Positions 1 to 6,901 of a stretch of 64,000 nucleotides of DNA are shown here, piece by piece (the first letter of the stretch is position 1; the number at the start of each line of letters is the position of its first letter). Made by a program: the position numbers and the translations under genes. The notes below the pieces were generated by a model. The model worked only from the letters and a program-made list of their open reading frames with translations. It made no database searches and had not been told where the DNA came from. Source of the DNA: an uncultured Prevotella sp. (GTDB taxonomy: Bacteria; Bacteroidota; Bacteroidia; Bacteroidales; Bacteroidaceae); assembly GCA_905234265.1 (NCBI GenBank), contig CAJOHJ010000006.1, forward strand, positions 109,011 to 173,010, in the 5' to 3' direction.

Positions 1-2
1 AC

Positions 3-887
3 CCCACATGGAAGTGGAAGTATGTTGCACCGGGCGTTGACGCTATGTTCAACCTCTCTAACCTGTTCTGCGGATACAACCCCAACCGCATCTTCAACTT
101 CTCAGTGTTCGGCGGTCTGGGCGCTAACATCGCATGGGACAACAAGAAGGATGACATCATCGCTGCTGCTGCTGCTGCCTATCCTCAGTACCAGCAGCTC
201 TACGGCACTCCTGCCGAGAACGTTGCCTACGTATGGGACGGCACTAAGACTCGCCTCTACGGACGTGCCGGCGTTGCTGCCGACTTCCGCCTGAGCGACG
301 CTGTCAGCGTTGGTCTCGAGGTCAATGCTAACACTCTCAGCGACCACTACAACTCTAAGAAGGCTGGCAACTGGGACTGGTACTTCAACGCCCTCGCTGG
401 TGTGAAGATTAACCTTGGCAAGACCCACACCGTTCGCACCATCGAGGCTCCGAAGCCCGTCGAGAAGGTTGTTGAGCGCGTTGTCGAGCGTGTTGTCGAG
501 AAGTGCCCATGTCCTCCTGCTCCAGCACAGGTTGCTCCGCAGGCTGCTACAGAGGCCAAGGCTGAGGCCTTCCGCCGCGACGTATTCTTCAAGATCGGCA
601 AGAACTGGATCGAGCAGAAGGAAATGCAGAAGGTTAGAGAAGTTGCTGAGTACATGAAGGAACATCCTGACTGCACTGTCGAGATTACCGGCTATGCTGA
701 CAAGGGTACTGGTAACAAGCGTATCAACGACTCGCTGTCTAAGCGTCGTGCCGAGGCCGTTCGCCAGGCTCTCATCCGCAACTACAAGATTGCTCCTGCA
801 CGCATCAAGACTGACTATAAGGGTGACACCGTTCAGCCGTTCGCTAAGGACTACGAGAACCGTGTAGCTATCTGTATCGTTGACTAA
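3..887 (+). CDS. OmpA-family outer-membrane protein, 5' end outside the window
   Basis: The reading frame is open to the left edge (in-frame codons from base 3, no stop), so the true start lies outside the window and the Met at 45 is internal. The first ~130 visible residues alternate polar and hydrophobic/aromatic positions as in an outer-membrane beta barrel. A proline- and Val-Glu-rich linker follows (EKVVERVVERVVEK), then PCPPAPAQ. The last ~110 residues form an OmpA-like peptidoglycan-binding domain (FRRDVFFKIG, VEITGYADKGTG, NDSLSKRRAEAV, NRVAICIVD). Such proteins tether the outer membrane to the cell wall. No lipobox is visible because the N-terminus is missing. It is followed directly by a terminator hairpin, so it ends its transcript. 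OmpA family confident; exact paralogue unknown. Confidence 0.9.
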   Translation, partial: PTWKWKYVAPGVDAMFNLSNLFCGYNPNRIFNFSVFGGLGANIAWDNKKDDIIAAAAAAYPQYQQLYGTPAENVAYVWDGTKTRLYGRAGVAADFRLSDAVSVGLEVNANTLSDHYNSKKAGNWDWYFNALAGVKINLGKTHTVRTIEAPKPVEKVVERVVERVVEKCPCPPAPAQVAPQAATEAKAEAFRRDVFFKIGKNWIEQKEMQKVREVAEYMKEHPDCTVEITGYADKGTGNKRINDSLSKRRAEAVRQALIRNYKIAPARIKTDYKGDTVQPFAKDYENRVAICIVD

Positions 888-910
888 TCATCAATAACGA
901 TAAATGATAA

Positions 911-964
911 TTGTCTGGCATTGCACCGGCACTCCAGAGTTCCGGGCGTGCCAGACAATTTTTT
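911..964 (+). terminator. Rho-independent terminator after the OmpA-family gene
   Basis: A 10-bp perfect stem, TTGTCTGGCA (911-920) with TGCCAGACAA (949-958), is followed by a run of T. It starts 23 nt after the stop codon. Confidence 0.85.
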
Positions 965-998
965 GCAATAATCGTCAAAAACTTAACCAGACACTATT

Positions 999-2099
999 AT
1001 GAGAAAAATCTTTCTTTCATTGTTGTTCCTGCCGCTGACGCTTTTCGCGCAGGGTGGACAGCTCAACGGCTCAGGATACTACCGTGTCCAGAACGTTGCT
1101 TCGGGACGTTATTTCTCGATAGTCGACAATAAGAGTACTTATGTCGGGGCTAACAAAGACGACCTGAATGCTTTCCTCATGCTTGAGGATTTTGAGGCTA
1201 ACGTTGCGCACAACCCCGCAACCATCTGCTACTTCGAGCAGACAAGCGGCGGATATAACCTGCTCGGCCAGGACTTGAACCTCTACAATCTTGCCGGCAC
1301 TTATTTGCAGACGCGGGCTATGTCCGGCGGCTCTTACAGGCTATATGGAACATCGTCGACTGTCGTGATTTACTTGGTAGACTACACGGCCGGCGGATGG
1401 ACTCATCCTGCTACGGGTGGCGGTAAGCTTAACTGGTATCTGCTGCCCGTCAACCAGACGGACACGCAGTATTTCGGCATTAAGCCCGACGTGCAGGCTA
1501 CCTTCGACGGCGCCTACTGGAACACTACTTACGCAGGCTTCTCGTTCAAGCCTTCGAACAGCAAGGACAAGGTGTATCGCGTCGACCGCATTGTGGGCAG
1601 CTACGCCATCATCAAGGAAATCACGGGCCTGGTGCCGCAGAACACTCCCGTGCTGGTGAAGACTACGACAAGCGCTCCTTCGCAGAACAAGATGACGCTG
1701 CAGTATAGCACTGCCGCAGCATCCTCTGTGGGAAGCAATCTGCTGCGTGGCAACTTCTACTGCAACGACGAGGAAGGACAGCCGCAGCACCGCAACCTCA
1801 CGGCTTACAATCCGCAGACCATGCGCGTCCTGGGCGTGTCCAGCAGTGGCAAGCCGGCGTTCGTGAAGAGCGACATTCAGTATCTGCCTGCCAACAAGTG
1901 CTACTTGCAGGTGGCTGCCAATGCGCCAGACGTTATCCGCATTGTCACCGAAGAGGAATATGCGGTGGCAGGCATCAACGACGTCACCCTCTCAACGGTT
2001 GACGCCAATGCTCCTGTCTTCGACCTTCAGGGTCGCCGCGTTGCCAATCCGCAGAAAGGCGTCTTCATACAAGGCGGAAAGAAAATCGTTGTTCGCTGA
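999..2099 (+). CDS. Secreted protein with Prevotella-type C-terminal sorting motif, unknown function
   Basis: A 366-residue protein with a clear signal peptide (MRKIFLSLLFLPLTLFAQ). The body is rich in beta-prone segments (GYYRVQNVASGRYFSIVD near the N-terminus resembles a ricin-like or jacalin-like repeat start, but this is weak). Residues ~165-310 resemble the C-terminal module of the 713-residue protein at 6902 (a run ending in LPANKCYLQV against IPAGKAYLLV). The last ~25 residues (VFDLQGRRVANPQKGVF, GGKKIVVR) match the tail shared by four other exported proteins here. That tail resembles a type IX secretion sorting signal, and sprA is in this window; export by that route is inference. No catalytic motif recognised. 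The stop is 14 nt before a long inverted repeat shared with the convergent gene. Confidence 0.8.
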   Translation: MRKIFLSLLFLPLTLFAQGGQLNGSGYYRVQNVASGRYFSIVDNKSTYVGANKDDLNAFLMLEDFEANVAHNPATICYFEQTSGGYNLLGQDLNLYNLAGTYLQTRAMSGGSYRLYGTSSTVVIYLVDYTAGGWTHPATGGGKLNWYLLPVNQTDTQYFGIKPDVQATFDGAYWNTTYAGFSFKPSNSKDKVYRVDRIVGSYAIIKEITGLVPQNTPVLVKTTTSAPSQNKMTLQYSTAAASSVGSNLLRGNFYCNDEEGQPQHRNLTAYNPQTMRVLGVSSSGKPAFVKSDIQYLPANKCYLQVAANAPDVIRIVTEEEYAVAGINDVTLSTVDANAPVFDLQGRRVANPQKGVFIQGGKKIVVR

Positions 2100-2113
2100 A
2101 AAGAAGTAAAAGA

Positions 2114-2192
2114 GAACTGTGAAAAGTGAAAAATTTGCTGCCGCCCCTGATTATTAGGAGAGCGGCAGCAAATTTTTCACTTTTCACAGTTC
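2114..2192. repeat. 31-bp perfect inverted repeat, element family A, probable bidirectional terminator
   Basis: The arms at 2114-2144 and 2162-2192 are perfect reverse complements of 31 nt around a 17-nt loop. The inner ends carry the family core ATTTGCTGCCGC / GCGGCAGCAAAT. The outer parts contain GTGAAAA-type 7-nt repeats. It sits between two convergent genes (stops at 2099 and 2202), so it probably ends both transcripts. Related copies lie at 12605-12709, 13911-13960, 14637-14842 and 55201-55235. Confidence 0.85.
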
Positions 2193-2201
2193 ACTTTTCC
2201 C

Positions 2202-3209
2202 TTAAAAAATCGTTTTTGTAACTCTCAGGTTTATCACTGGAAAAACCTTCAGACCGTCGATAAAGTCGACATAGCTGCCAACCTTGCCGCCAATTCCTGT
2301 AACGTCCTTGGCAAGGTCGGTGCCGTCGTGCGTCACAACGCTTGGCGTGCCGCCCCAGAACATCAGGCCGCAGTCGAAGCCTATGCGCACTGTCTTGTCT
2401 TTCTTCAGCAGCTGGCCGTCGTAGCCGAAGCCTAAGTAGGGCTTGAAGCTGTTGGTATGCACTTCGCAAGTTACCTTGCTGTTGCCGTCAGGCGTCATGC
2501 GGTAGACGTCGCCCTCGTGGTGGACGATGTTGCCGTCTGCATCGACGACGTCATGCGTGTATGTGCCAAGGCCGATGCCTACCCAGCCGATTTCAAGCAG
2601 CTTGTCTTCGATGGTAGGGTCGAGATACATTTCGTATCCGTTATGATCGATGAGCGGAATCAAGTTGTCGTGGTTTAAGTCCTGGTCGGCAATATAATAA
2701 AGGTGGTTGTACATGTTCACTGCCGACAGCGACGGTGCGTCGTCGAGCGAGTTGACGGCCTCTGCCACCTTCTTCGGCCCCCAGTGGAAGCCGGCAGTGA
2801 TGTGCCAGTGCTTGTTGCGGAAAGGGAAGATGTCGAACAGAAGCTTGTAGTTCCACATCACGGGCTTGCCAATCATGTCCACTTCTGAGTCGGCGTGATA
2901 GCCGGTGAAGCTTTCGAGGAAGGAAGCCATCTTCTCAAAGCGGGTGTTGGAGATTTCGCCGTCGCTGCCGAACGACTGTATGCCGAAGGTCATGGTGCGC
3001 TCAAAGTGTGGCATCACCTCAAAACCCGTCCGCACGTTGAGGAAATCAGTCAGTGGCGCTGACACGTCGACGCCGACGCCGGTGGTGCCGAGCGTCACGC
3101 CGACAGCCAGATGGCTGAAGGGCTTGTCGCCGGTATTCTCGAAATTCTGTCCGTTGGCGGTGGTTGCCGAAAGCAGCAGTGCAGCTGCAACTATGAGATT
3201 TCTTGTCAT
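2202..3209 (-). CDS. Outer-membrane beta-barrel-like protein, unknown function
   Basis: A 335-residue protein from the Met at 3209. This start gives a standard signal peptide (MTRNLIVAAALLLSATTANG), with an AAGAAAGA ribosome-binding stretch upstream. A Met seven codons earlier (3230) is also possible. Longer in-frame starts up to 3305 lie upstream of the TAnnTTTG promoter at 3275-3282 and are excluded if that promoter is real. The mature part has glycine/aromatic-rich alternating strands (HLAVGVTLGTTGVGVDVSAP, FKPYLGFGYDGQLL, FPVINLRVTKTIF) and ends in Phe, as outer-membrane barrels do. It looks like a Bacteroidetes outer-membrane protein of unknown function. It runs convergent to the secreted protein and divergent from paaK. 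Confidence 0.75.
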   Translation of the reverse strand: MTRNLIVAAALLLSATTANGQNFENTGDKPFSHLAVGVTLGTTGVGVDVSAPLTDFLNVRTGFEVMPHFERTMTFGIQSFGSDGEISNTRFEKMASFLESFTGYHADSEVDMIGKPVMWNYKLLFDIFPFRNKHWHITAGFHWGPKKVAEAVNSLDDAPSLSAVNMYNHLYYIADQDLNHDNLIPLIDHNGYEMYLDPTIEDKLLEIGWVGIGLGTYTHDVVDADGNIVHHEGDVYRMTPDGNSKVTCEVHTNSFKPYLGFGYDGQLLKKDKTVRIGFDCGLMFWGGTPSVVTHDGTDLAKDVTGIGGKVGSYVDFIDGLKVFPVINLRVTKTIF

Positions 3210-3274
3210 TGTCTTTCTTGTTATTGTCATTGGCGTCAGACCCTTCACAGGCGGTGTGCCGCAATAATTCGCTG

Positions 3275-3282
3275 CAAAAGTA
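3275..3282 (-). promoter_or_regulatory. Bacteroidetes -7 promoter element for the outer-membrane protein gene
   Basis: TACTTTTG on the minus strand fits TAnnTTTG. It puts the transcript start about 60 nt upstream of the start codon at 3209. No convincing -33 TTTG at standard spacing. Confidence 0.6.
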
Positions 3283-3313
3283 GGATAAAAATAACAAATA
3301 TCCAATAAAAATG

Positions 3314-3344
3314 TTTGTTTTCTATGTTCTTTTGACTAATTTTG
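3314..3344 (+). promoter_or_regulatory. Bacteroidetes -33/-7 promoter for paaK
   Basis: TTTG (3314-3317), 19 bp, then TAATTTTG (3337-3344): the full Bacteroidetes promoter consensus, 67 bp upstream of the paaK start. Confidence 0.75.
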
Positions 3345-3411
3345 CAAAGGAGAAAAACGTATAGTTACTAAAAACAATTCTATTTTTTCTACATCACAAA
3401 AACTAACCACC

Positions 3412-4710
3412 ATGATTTGGAATGAAACAGTGGAATGCATGAGCCGCGAACAGCTTCGCGAGATACAGAGCATTCGTTTGCGAAAGATGGCCGAGTATGT
3501 CTATCACAACACTCCTTTCTATCGCAAGAAATTTCAAGAGATGGGCCTTGAGCCTGGCGACATCCGTTCTATCGACGACATCACCAAGCTGCCCTTTACC
3601 AACAAGCTTGACTTGCGCGACAACTATCCCTTCGGCCTTGCCGCAGTTCCCATGTCGCAGATTGTGCGCATTCACGCTTCCAGCGGAACTACGGGAAAGC
3701 CTGTCGTTGTGCTGCACACAAGGAAAGACCTTGCCATGTGGGCTGAGGCCATCTCGCGTGCATTCACGGCATACGGCGCCACTAAGGACGACATCTTCCA
3801 GGTTAGCTACGGCTATGGCCTGTTCACCGGTGGACTGGGCGCCCACGACGGTGCCACCAACATCGGCGCCAGCGTCATCCCCATGTCCAGCGGCAATACG
3901 CAGAAGCAGATAACGCTGATGCACGACTTCGGAGCCACCGTGCTTTGCTGCACGCCGTCGTATGCCATGTTCCTCGGCGAGGCCATGCAGGAGTGTGAAT
4001 GGCCGCGCGAAGAGTTCAAGCTGAAGATTGGTGCCTTTGGTGCTGAGCCGTGGACTGAGAAGATGCGCCAGAAGCTGGAGCAGGTGATGGGCATCAAGGC
4101 ATACGACATCTACGGGCTTTCTGAAATTGCCGGACCAGGCGTCGGCTATGAGTGCGAATGCCAGAACGGCACGCATCTCAATGAAGACTATTTCTATCCT
4201 GAAATTCTTAATCCGGAAACGGGCGAGCCTATGCCGGAAGGCCAGCTGGGCGAGCTTACGTTCACGCATCTTACCAAGGAAGGCATGCCGCTGCTGCGCT
4301 ACCGTACGCACGACCTTACTGCCCTGCACTACGAGAAGTGCAGCTGCGGCAGAACGCTGGTGCGCATGGACCGCATACTTGGCCGCTGCGACGATATGCT
4401 CATCATCCGCGGCGTCAACGTGTTCCCCTCGCAGATAGAAGACGTAATCCTGAAGCAGCAGGAGTTCGAGCCGCACTTCCTGCTGACTGTCGACCGCGTG
4501 AACAATACCGACACCAGCGAGCTGAAGGTGGAGGTGAAGGAAGACTACTTCACCGACGACATGGCTACGATGGTAGGCCTGCAGAAGAAACTGGAAGGCG
4601 AGCTGCGCAGCGTCATCGGCCTCGGCTTCAAGGTGAAGCTCGTGGAGCCGAAGGGCATAGAGCGTTCTACTGGCAAGGCAAAGCGCGTCATCGACAACAG
4701 AAAACTCTGA
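3412..4710 (+). CDS. paaK: Phenylacetate-CoA ligase family (aryl/acyl-CoA ligase)
   Basis: This 432-residue adenylate-forming enzyme activates an aryl acid such as phenylacetate to its CoA thioester with ATP in the cytosol. The ATP-binding loop SSGTTGKP lies at residues 90-97, followed by YGYGLFTGGLGAHDG, the adenylate motif DIYGLSEIAGPG, YRTHDLT, and the C-terminal lysine region ERSTGKAKRVID. Length is normal for PaaK. A Cys cluster (ECECQ and CSCG, residues ~245-308) matches the metal-site-like cysteines of anaerobic members. The ACT-domain gene 30 nt downstream is a frequent partner in gut anaerobes, where the pair serves ferredoxin-dependent arylpyruvate metabolism; no ferredoxin oxidoreductase gene is present here. 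Substrate not provable from sequence; family confident. Confidence 0.93.
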   Translation: MIWNETVECMSREQLREIQSIRLRKMAEYVYHNTPFYRKKFQEMGLEPGDIRSIDDITKLPFTNKLDLRDNYPFGLAAVPMSQIVRIHASSGTTGKPVVVLHTRKDLAMWAEAISRAFTAYGATKDDIFQVSYGYGLFTGGLGAHDGATNIGASVIPMSSGNTQKQITLMHDFGATVLCCTPSYAMFLGEAMQECEWPREEFKLKIGAFGAEPWTEKMRQKLEQVMGIKAYDIYGLSEIAGPGVGYECECQNGTHLNEDYFYPEILNPETGEPMPEGQLGELTFTHLTKEGMPLLRYRTHDLTALHYEKCSCGRTLVRMDRILGRCDDMLIIRGVNVFPSQIEDVILKQQEFEPHFLLTVDRVNNTDTSELKVEVKEDYFTDDMATMVGLQKKLEGELRSVIGLGFKVKLVEPKGIERSTGKAKRVIDNRKL

Positions 4711-4740
4711 ACATTCAATAACTAAATAAATGAATACAAG

Positions 4741-5166
4741 ATGTTAGCAAAACAATTATCAGTATTTCTTGAGAATAAGTCAGGCCGTCTGACAGAAGTT
4801 ACCGACGTGTTGGGCGAAGCCGGCATCAACCTGTCGGCCATGAGCATTGCCGACAACAGCGATTTCGGCATTCTGCGCTGCATCGTCAGCGACCCGGACA
4901 AAGCATATCAGGTGCTTAAGGCTGCCCACTTTGCAGTGAAGATTACCGACGTCATCGGCTTCGTGTGTCCCAACACCAGCGGCTCGCTGGCCAAGGTGCT
5001 GCGCATGCTCAGCGACAGTGGCGTGTTCATTGAGTACATGTACTCATTTGCCAACGGCGACGTGGCGCATGTCATCATCCGTCCCACCGACCTTGAGAGC
5101 TGTGAGCGCATTCTCACGGAGAAGAAGGTAGACCTGCTGGCCGCCAGCGACCTCTACAAGCTGTAA
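4741..5166 (+). CDS. Tandem ACT-domain amino-acid-binding protein
   Basis: A 141-residue protein made of two ACT modules and nothing else. The first (~1-68) opens with KQLSVFLENKSGRLTEVTDV; the second (~70-141) repeats the pattern with FVCPNTSGSLAKVLRMLSD. ACT domains bind amino acids at subunit interfaces and regulate enzymes. Stand-alone tandem ACT proteins next to PaaK-type ligases are common in anaerobes, so it may sense aromatic or branched amino acids for the ligase (inference). It is co-transcribed with paaK, 30 nt downstream, and followed by a strong terminator. Confidence 0.88.
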   Translation: MLAKQLSVFLENKSGRLTEVTDVLGEAGINLSAMSIADNSDFGILRCIVSDPDKAYQVLKAAHFAVKITDVIGFVCPNTSGSLAKVLRMLSDSGVFIEYMYSFANGDVAHVIIRPTDLESCERILTEKKVDLLAASDLYKL

Positions 5167-5179
5167 TTAAGACTGTTCC

Positions 5180-5209
5180 AAGCCCCTCCTGGCCGGGAGG
5201 GGCTTTTTC
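5180..5209 (+). terminator. Rho-independent terminator after the paaK-ACT operon
   Basis: AAGCCCCTCC and GGGAGGGGCTT pair around a 5-nt loop and are followed by TTTT. Confidence 0.92.
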
Positions 5210-5242
5210 TGTGGCTAAAAAGAAATTTAGAAGATATATAGA

Positions 5243-6409
5243 ATGATAGAGAAGTGTAGGGAATTCTTTTCCAAACCGTTTTTCAGCGACTTCCGCACCC
5301 TCTTTGGGCTGTGGCTTCTGCTGCCATTGATAGCGGCGGTGATGAAGCTGCACAGCTGCAACAATTTCCTGATATTCCGTGGAGTGTTCTGGCACGCCTG
5401 GAACGGCACGTCGCTCTATGCAGCCTATCCGGCGGAGTATTTCGACACCAATCATTACGGGCCGCTGTTCTCTCTGGTGATAGCCCCCTTTGCCGTGATG
5501 CCGCTGTTTGTCGGCCTGCTGCTGTGGCTGGTGGCTCTGTCGATGTTTCTCTACGTGGCCGTCCGCCGCTCTCAGCTGACGCGCTATCAGCAGCTCTTCG
5601 TCCTGTGGTTTTGCGCCCACGAGCTGCTGACAGCCCTCTACATGCAGCAGTTCAACATTGCCATTGCCGCCATCATCCTGCTCAGCTACTATCTCATTGA
5701 GCGTGAGCGCGACCTGTGGGCGGCTTTCTTCATAGTCTTCGGCACTTTCGTGAAGCTTTACGGCATAGTAGGCCTGGCGTTCTTCTTCTTCTCTAAGCAT
5801 AAAGGCCGCTTTGTCGCCTCGCTGCTCTTCTGGGCGGTGGTGATGCTGGTGGCGCCAATGGTGTTCCACGGCCCCGACTACGTCTTCAGCCAGTATGGCG
5901 AATGGTATGCCAGCCTTAGCGGCAAGAACGAAGAGAACCTCTATTCCATGGGGCAGAACATATCGCTGTTAGGCATGGTGCGCAAGATGCTGCCCATTGC
6001 CGCCTATAGCGACCTGTGGCTCATCGTCCCCGGGCTGCTGCTCTTCGGGCTGCCTTACCTGCGTCTGTCGCAGTATCGCTGCGTGGCTTTCCGCCAGACG
6101 CTGCTGGCCTCAGTGCTGATGTTCGTGGTGCTGTTCTCCACTGGCAGCGAGTCCAGCGGCTACATCATCTGCTTCGTGGGCATCTGCATCTGGTACACCT
6201 GTGTGCCTTGGCGGCGCACGCGGTGGGACGTAGCGCTCATGGTGCTGGCCTTCGTGCTTAGCAGTCTGTCGCCCAGCGACCTCTTCCCTGCCTATCTGCG
6301 CCGCGAGTGGGTGCAGCCCTACGCCCTGAAGGCGCTGCCCATCACGCTGATATGGCTGAAGCTGAGCTACGAAATGCTTGTCCGCAACTACGGCACCGTG
6401 CAGAAGTAG
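5243..6409 (+). CDS. Polyprenyl-phosphate-dependent glycosyltransferase, GT87/DUF2029-like
   Basis: A 388-residue polytopic membrane protein with about nine to eleven hydrophobic segments. The N-terminal loop after the first membrane helix contains NNFLIFRGVFWHAWNGTSLY and EYFDTNHYGPLFS, the pattern of GT87 (DUF2029) enzymes, in which an acidic residue in this periplasmic loop is catalytic. These enzymes move a sugar from a polyprenyl-phosphate donor to a cell-envelope glycan. Later segments (FGTFVKLYGIVGLAFFFF, LLFGLPYLRLSQYRC) fit the family. Acceptor and sugar unknown. It stands alone after a terminator, 34 nt downstream, with a short AT-rich leader and no clear TAnnTTTG promoter. Confidence 0.75.
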   Translation: MIEKCREFFSKPFFSDFRTLFGLWLLLPLIAAVMKLHSCNNFLIFRGVFWHAWNGTSLYAAYPAEYFDTNHYGPLFSLVIAPFAVMPLFVGLLLWLVALSMFLYVAVRRSQLTRYQQLFVLWFCAHELLTALYMQQFNIAIAAIILLSYYLIERERDLWAAFFIVFGTFVKLYGIVGLAFFFFSKHKGRFVASLLFWAVVMLVAPMVFHGPDYVFSQYGEWYASLSGKNEENLYSMGQNISLLGMVRKMLPIAAYSDLWLIVPGLLLFGLPYLRLSQYRCVAFRQTLLASVLMFVVLFSTGSESSGYIICFVGICIWYTCVPWRRTRWDVALMVLAFVLSSLSPSDLFPAYLRREWVQPYALKALPITLIWLKLSYEMLVRNYGTVQK

Positions 6410-6544
6410 CCCTCCACAATGTATGATTTGTGAGCGGTAAGAGGCTGCAGGGCTTTTTGCTGTGAATTATGCCGATTTTCTTGCATTTTATATTTTTTTA
6501 AGAAATAAAATCTCTAAACAGTAAGGGGTTAGGGATTAATTTTT

Positions 6545-6552
6545 TATTTTTG
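6545..6552 (+). promoter_or_regulatory. -7 promoter element of the structured region before the 713-residue gene
   Basis: TATTTTTG fits TAnnTTTG. The only good -7 element in the 490-nt gap, it places a transcript start near 6560. Confidence 0.55.
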
Positions 6553-6559
6553 CCACGGA

Positions 6560-6832
6560 GTTTTCCTGCTTCGGCAGGCTCAGCAGGCTTCAGATGCATG
6601 GCGTTGCACGGCCGGCTGCAGGCTCTAAGACATTGGTGACTAACACATTAGAAGCAAGTTGTGCTTCGTCTTGTTATGTGAAATCTGGAAAATTTCAAGA
6701 ATGTAGACAAGATGAGTGCAGTGAGTTTCCACGCGATAGCGTGGGAGTGCTGTATCCTATTCTTTTCTACATAGGTTTTCCAGAGCCTCACATAAGAAGA
6801 TGTAAGATGCATGCAGTCTTACGCTTTTTTTG
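6560..6832 (+). ncRNA. Candidate structured RNA or long 5' leader
   Basis: This stretch fills the 492-nt gap between the GT87-like gene (stop 6409) and the start at 6902; 6410-6544 shows nothing recognisable. It opens after a TAnnTTTG element and contains several paired segments: CCTGC-TTCG-GCAGG (~6566-6579); GAAGCA/TGCTTC (~6651-6667); a long rod CTTGTTATGTGA (6670-6681) with TCACATAAGAAG (6788-6799, one mismatch), continuing TCTGGAAAA/TTTTCCAGA; ATGTAGA/TCTACAT; and an apical CCACGC-GATA-GCGTGG. It ends with GTAAGA/TCTTAC and seven T (6802-6831), like an intrinsic terminator. Nested stems with a central internal loop resemble a 6S-type RNA in outline, but I cannot assign it to a family. 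It may instead be a regulatory leader of the 713-residue gene. Confidence 0.5.
6802..6832 (+). terminator. Terminator-like hairpin ending the structured RNA
   Basis: GTAAGA and TCTTAC pair around an 8-9-nt loop, followed by GC and seven T. It lies 70 nt before the next start codon, so it could be either the end of an independent RNA or an attenuator. Confidence 0.55.
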
Positions 6833-6901
6833 TGTGCCTATGGCTGAGGGGAACTTACATTACACATTATTATATTTTATAACTAATAACAAAAACAAAA
6901 A

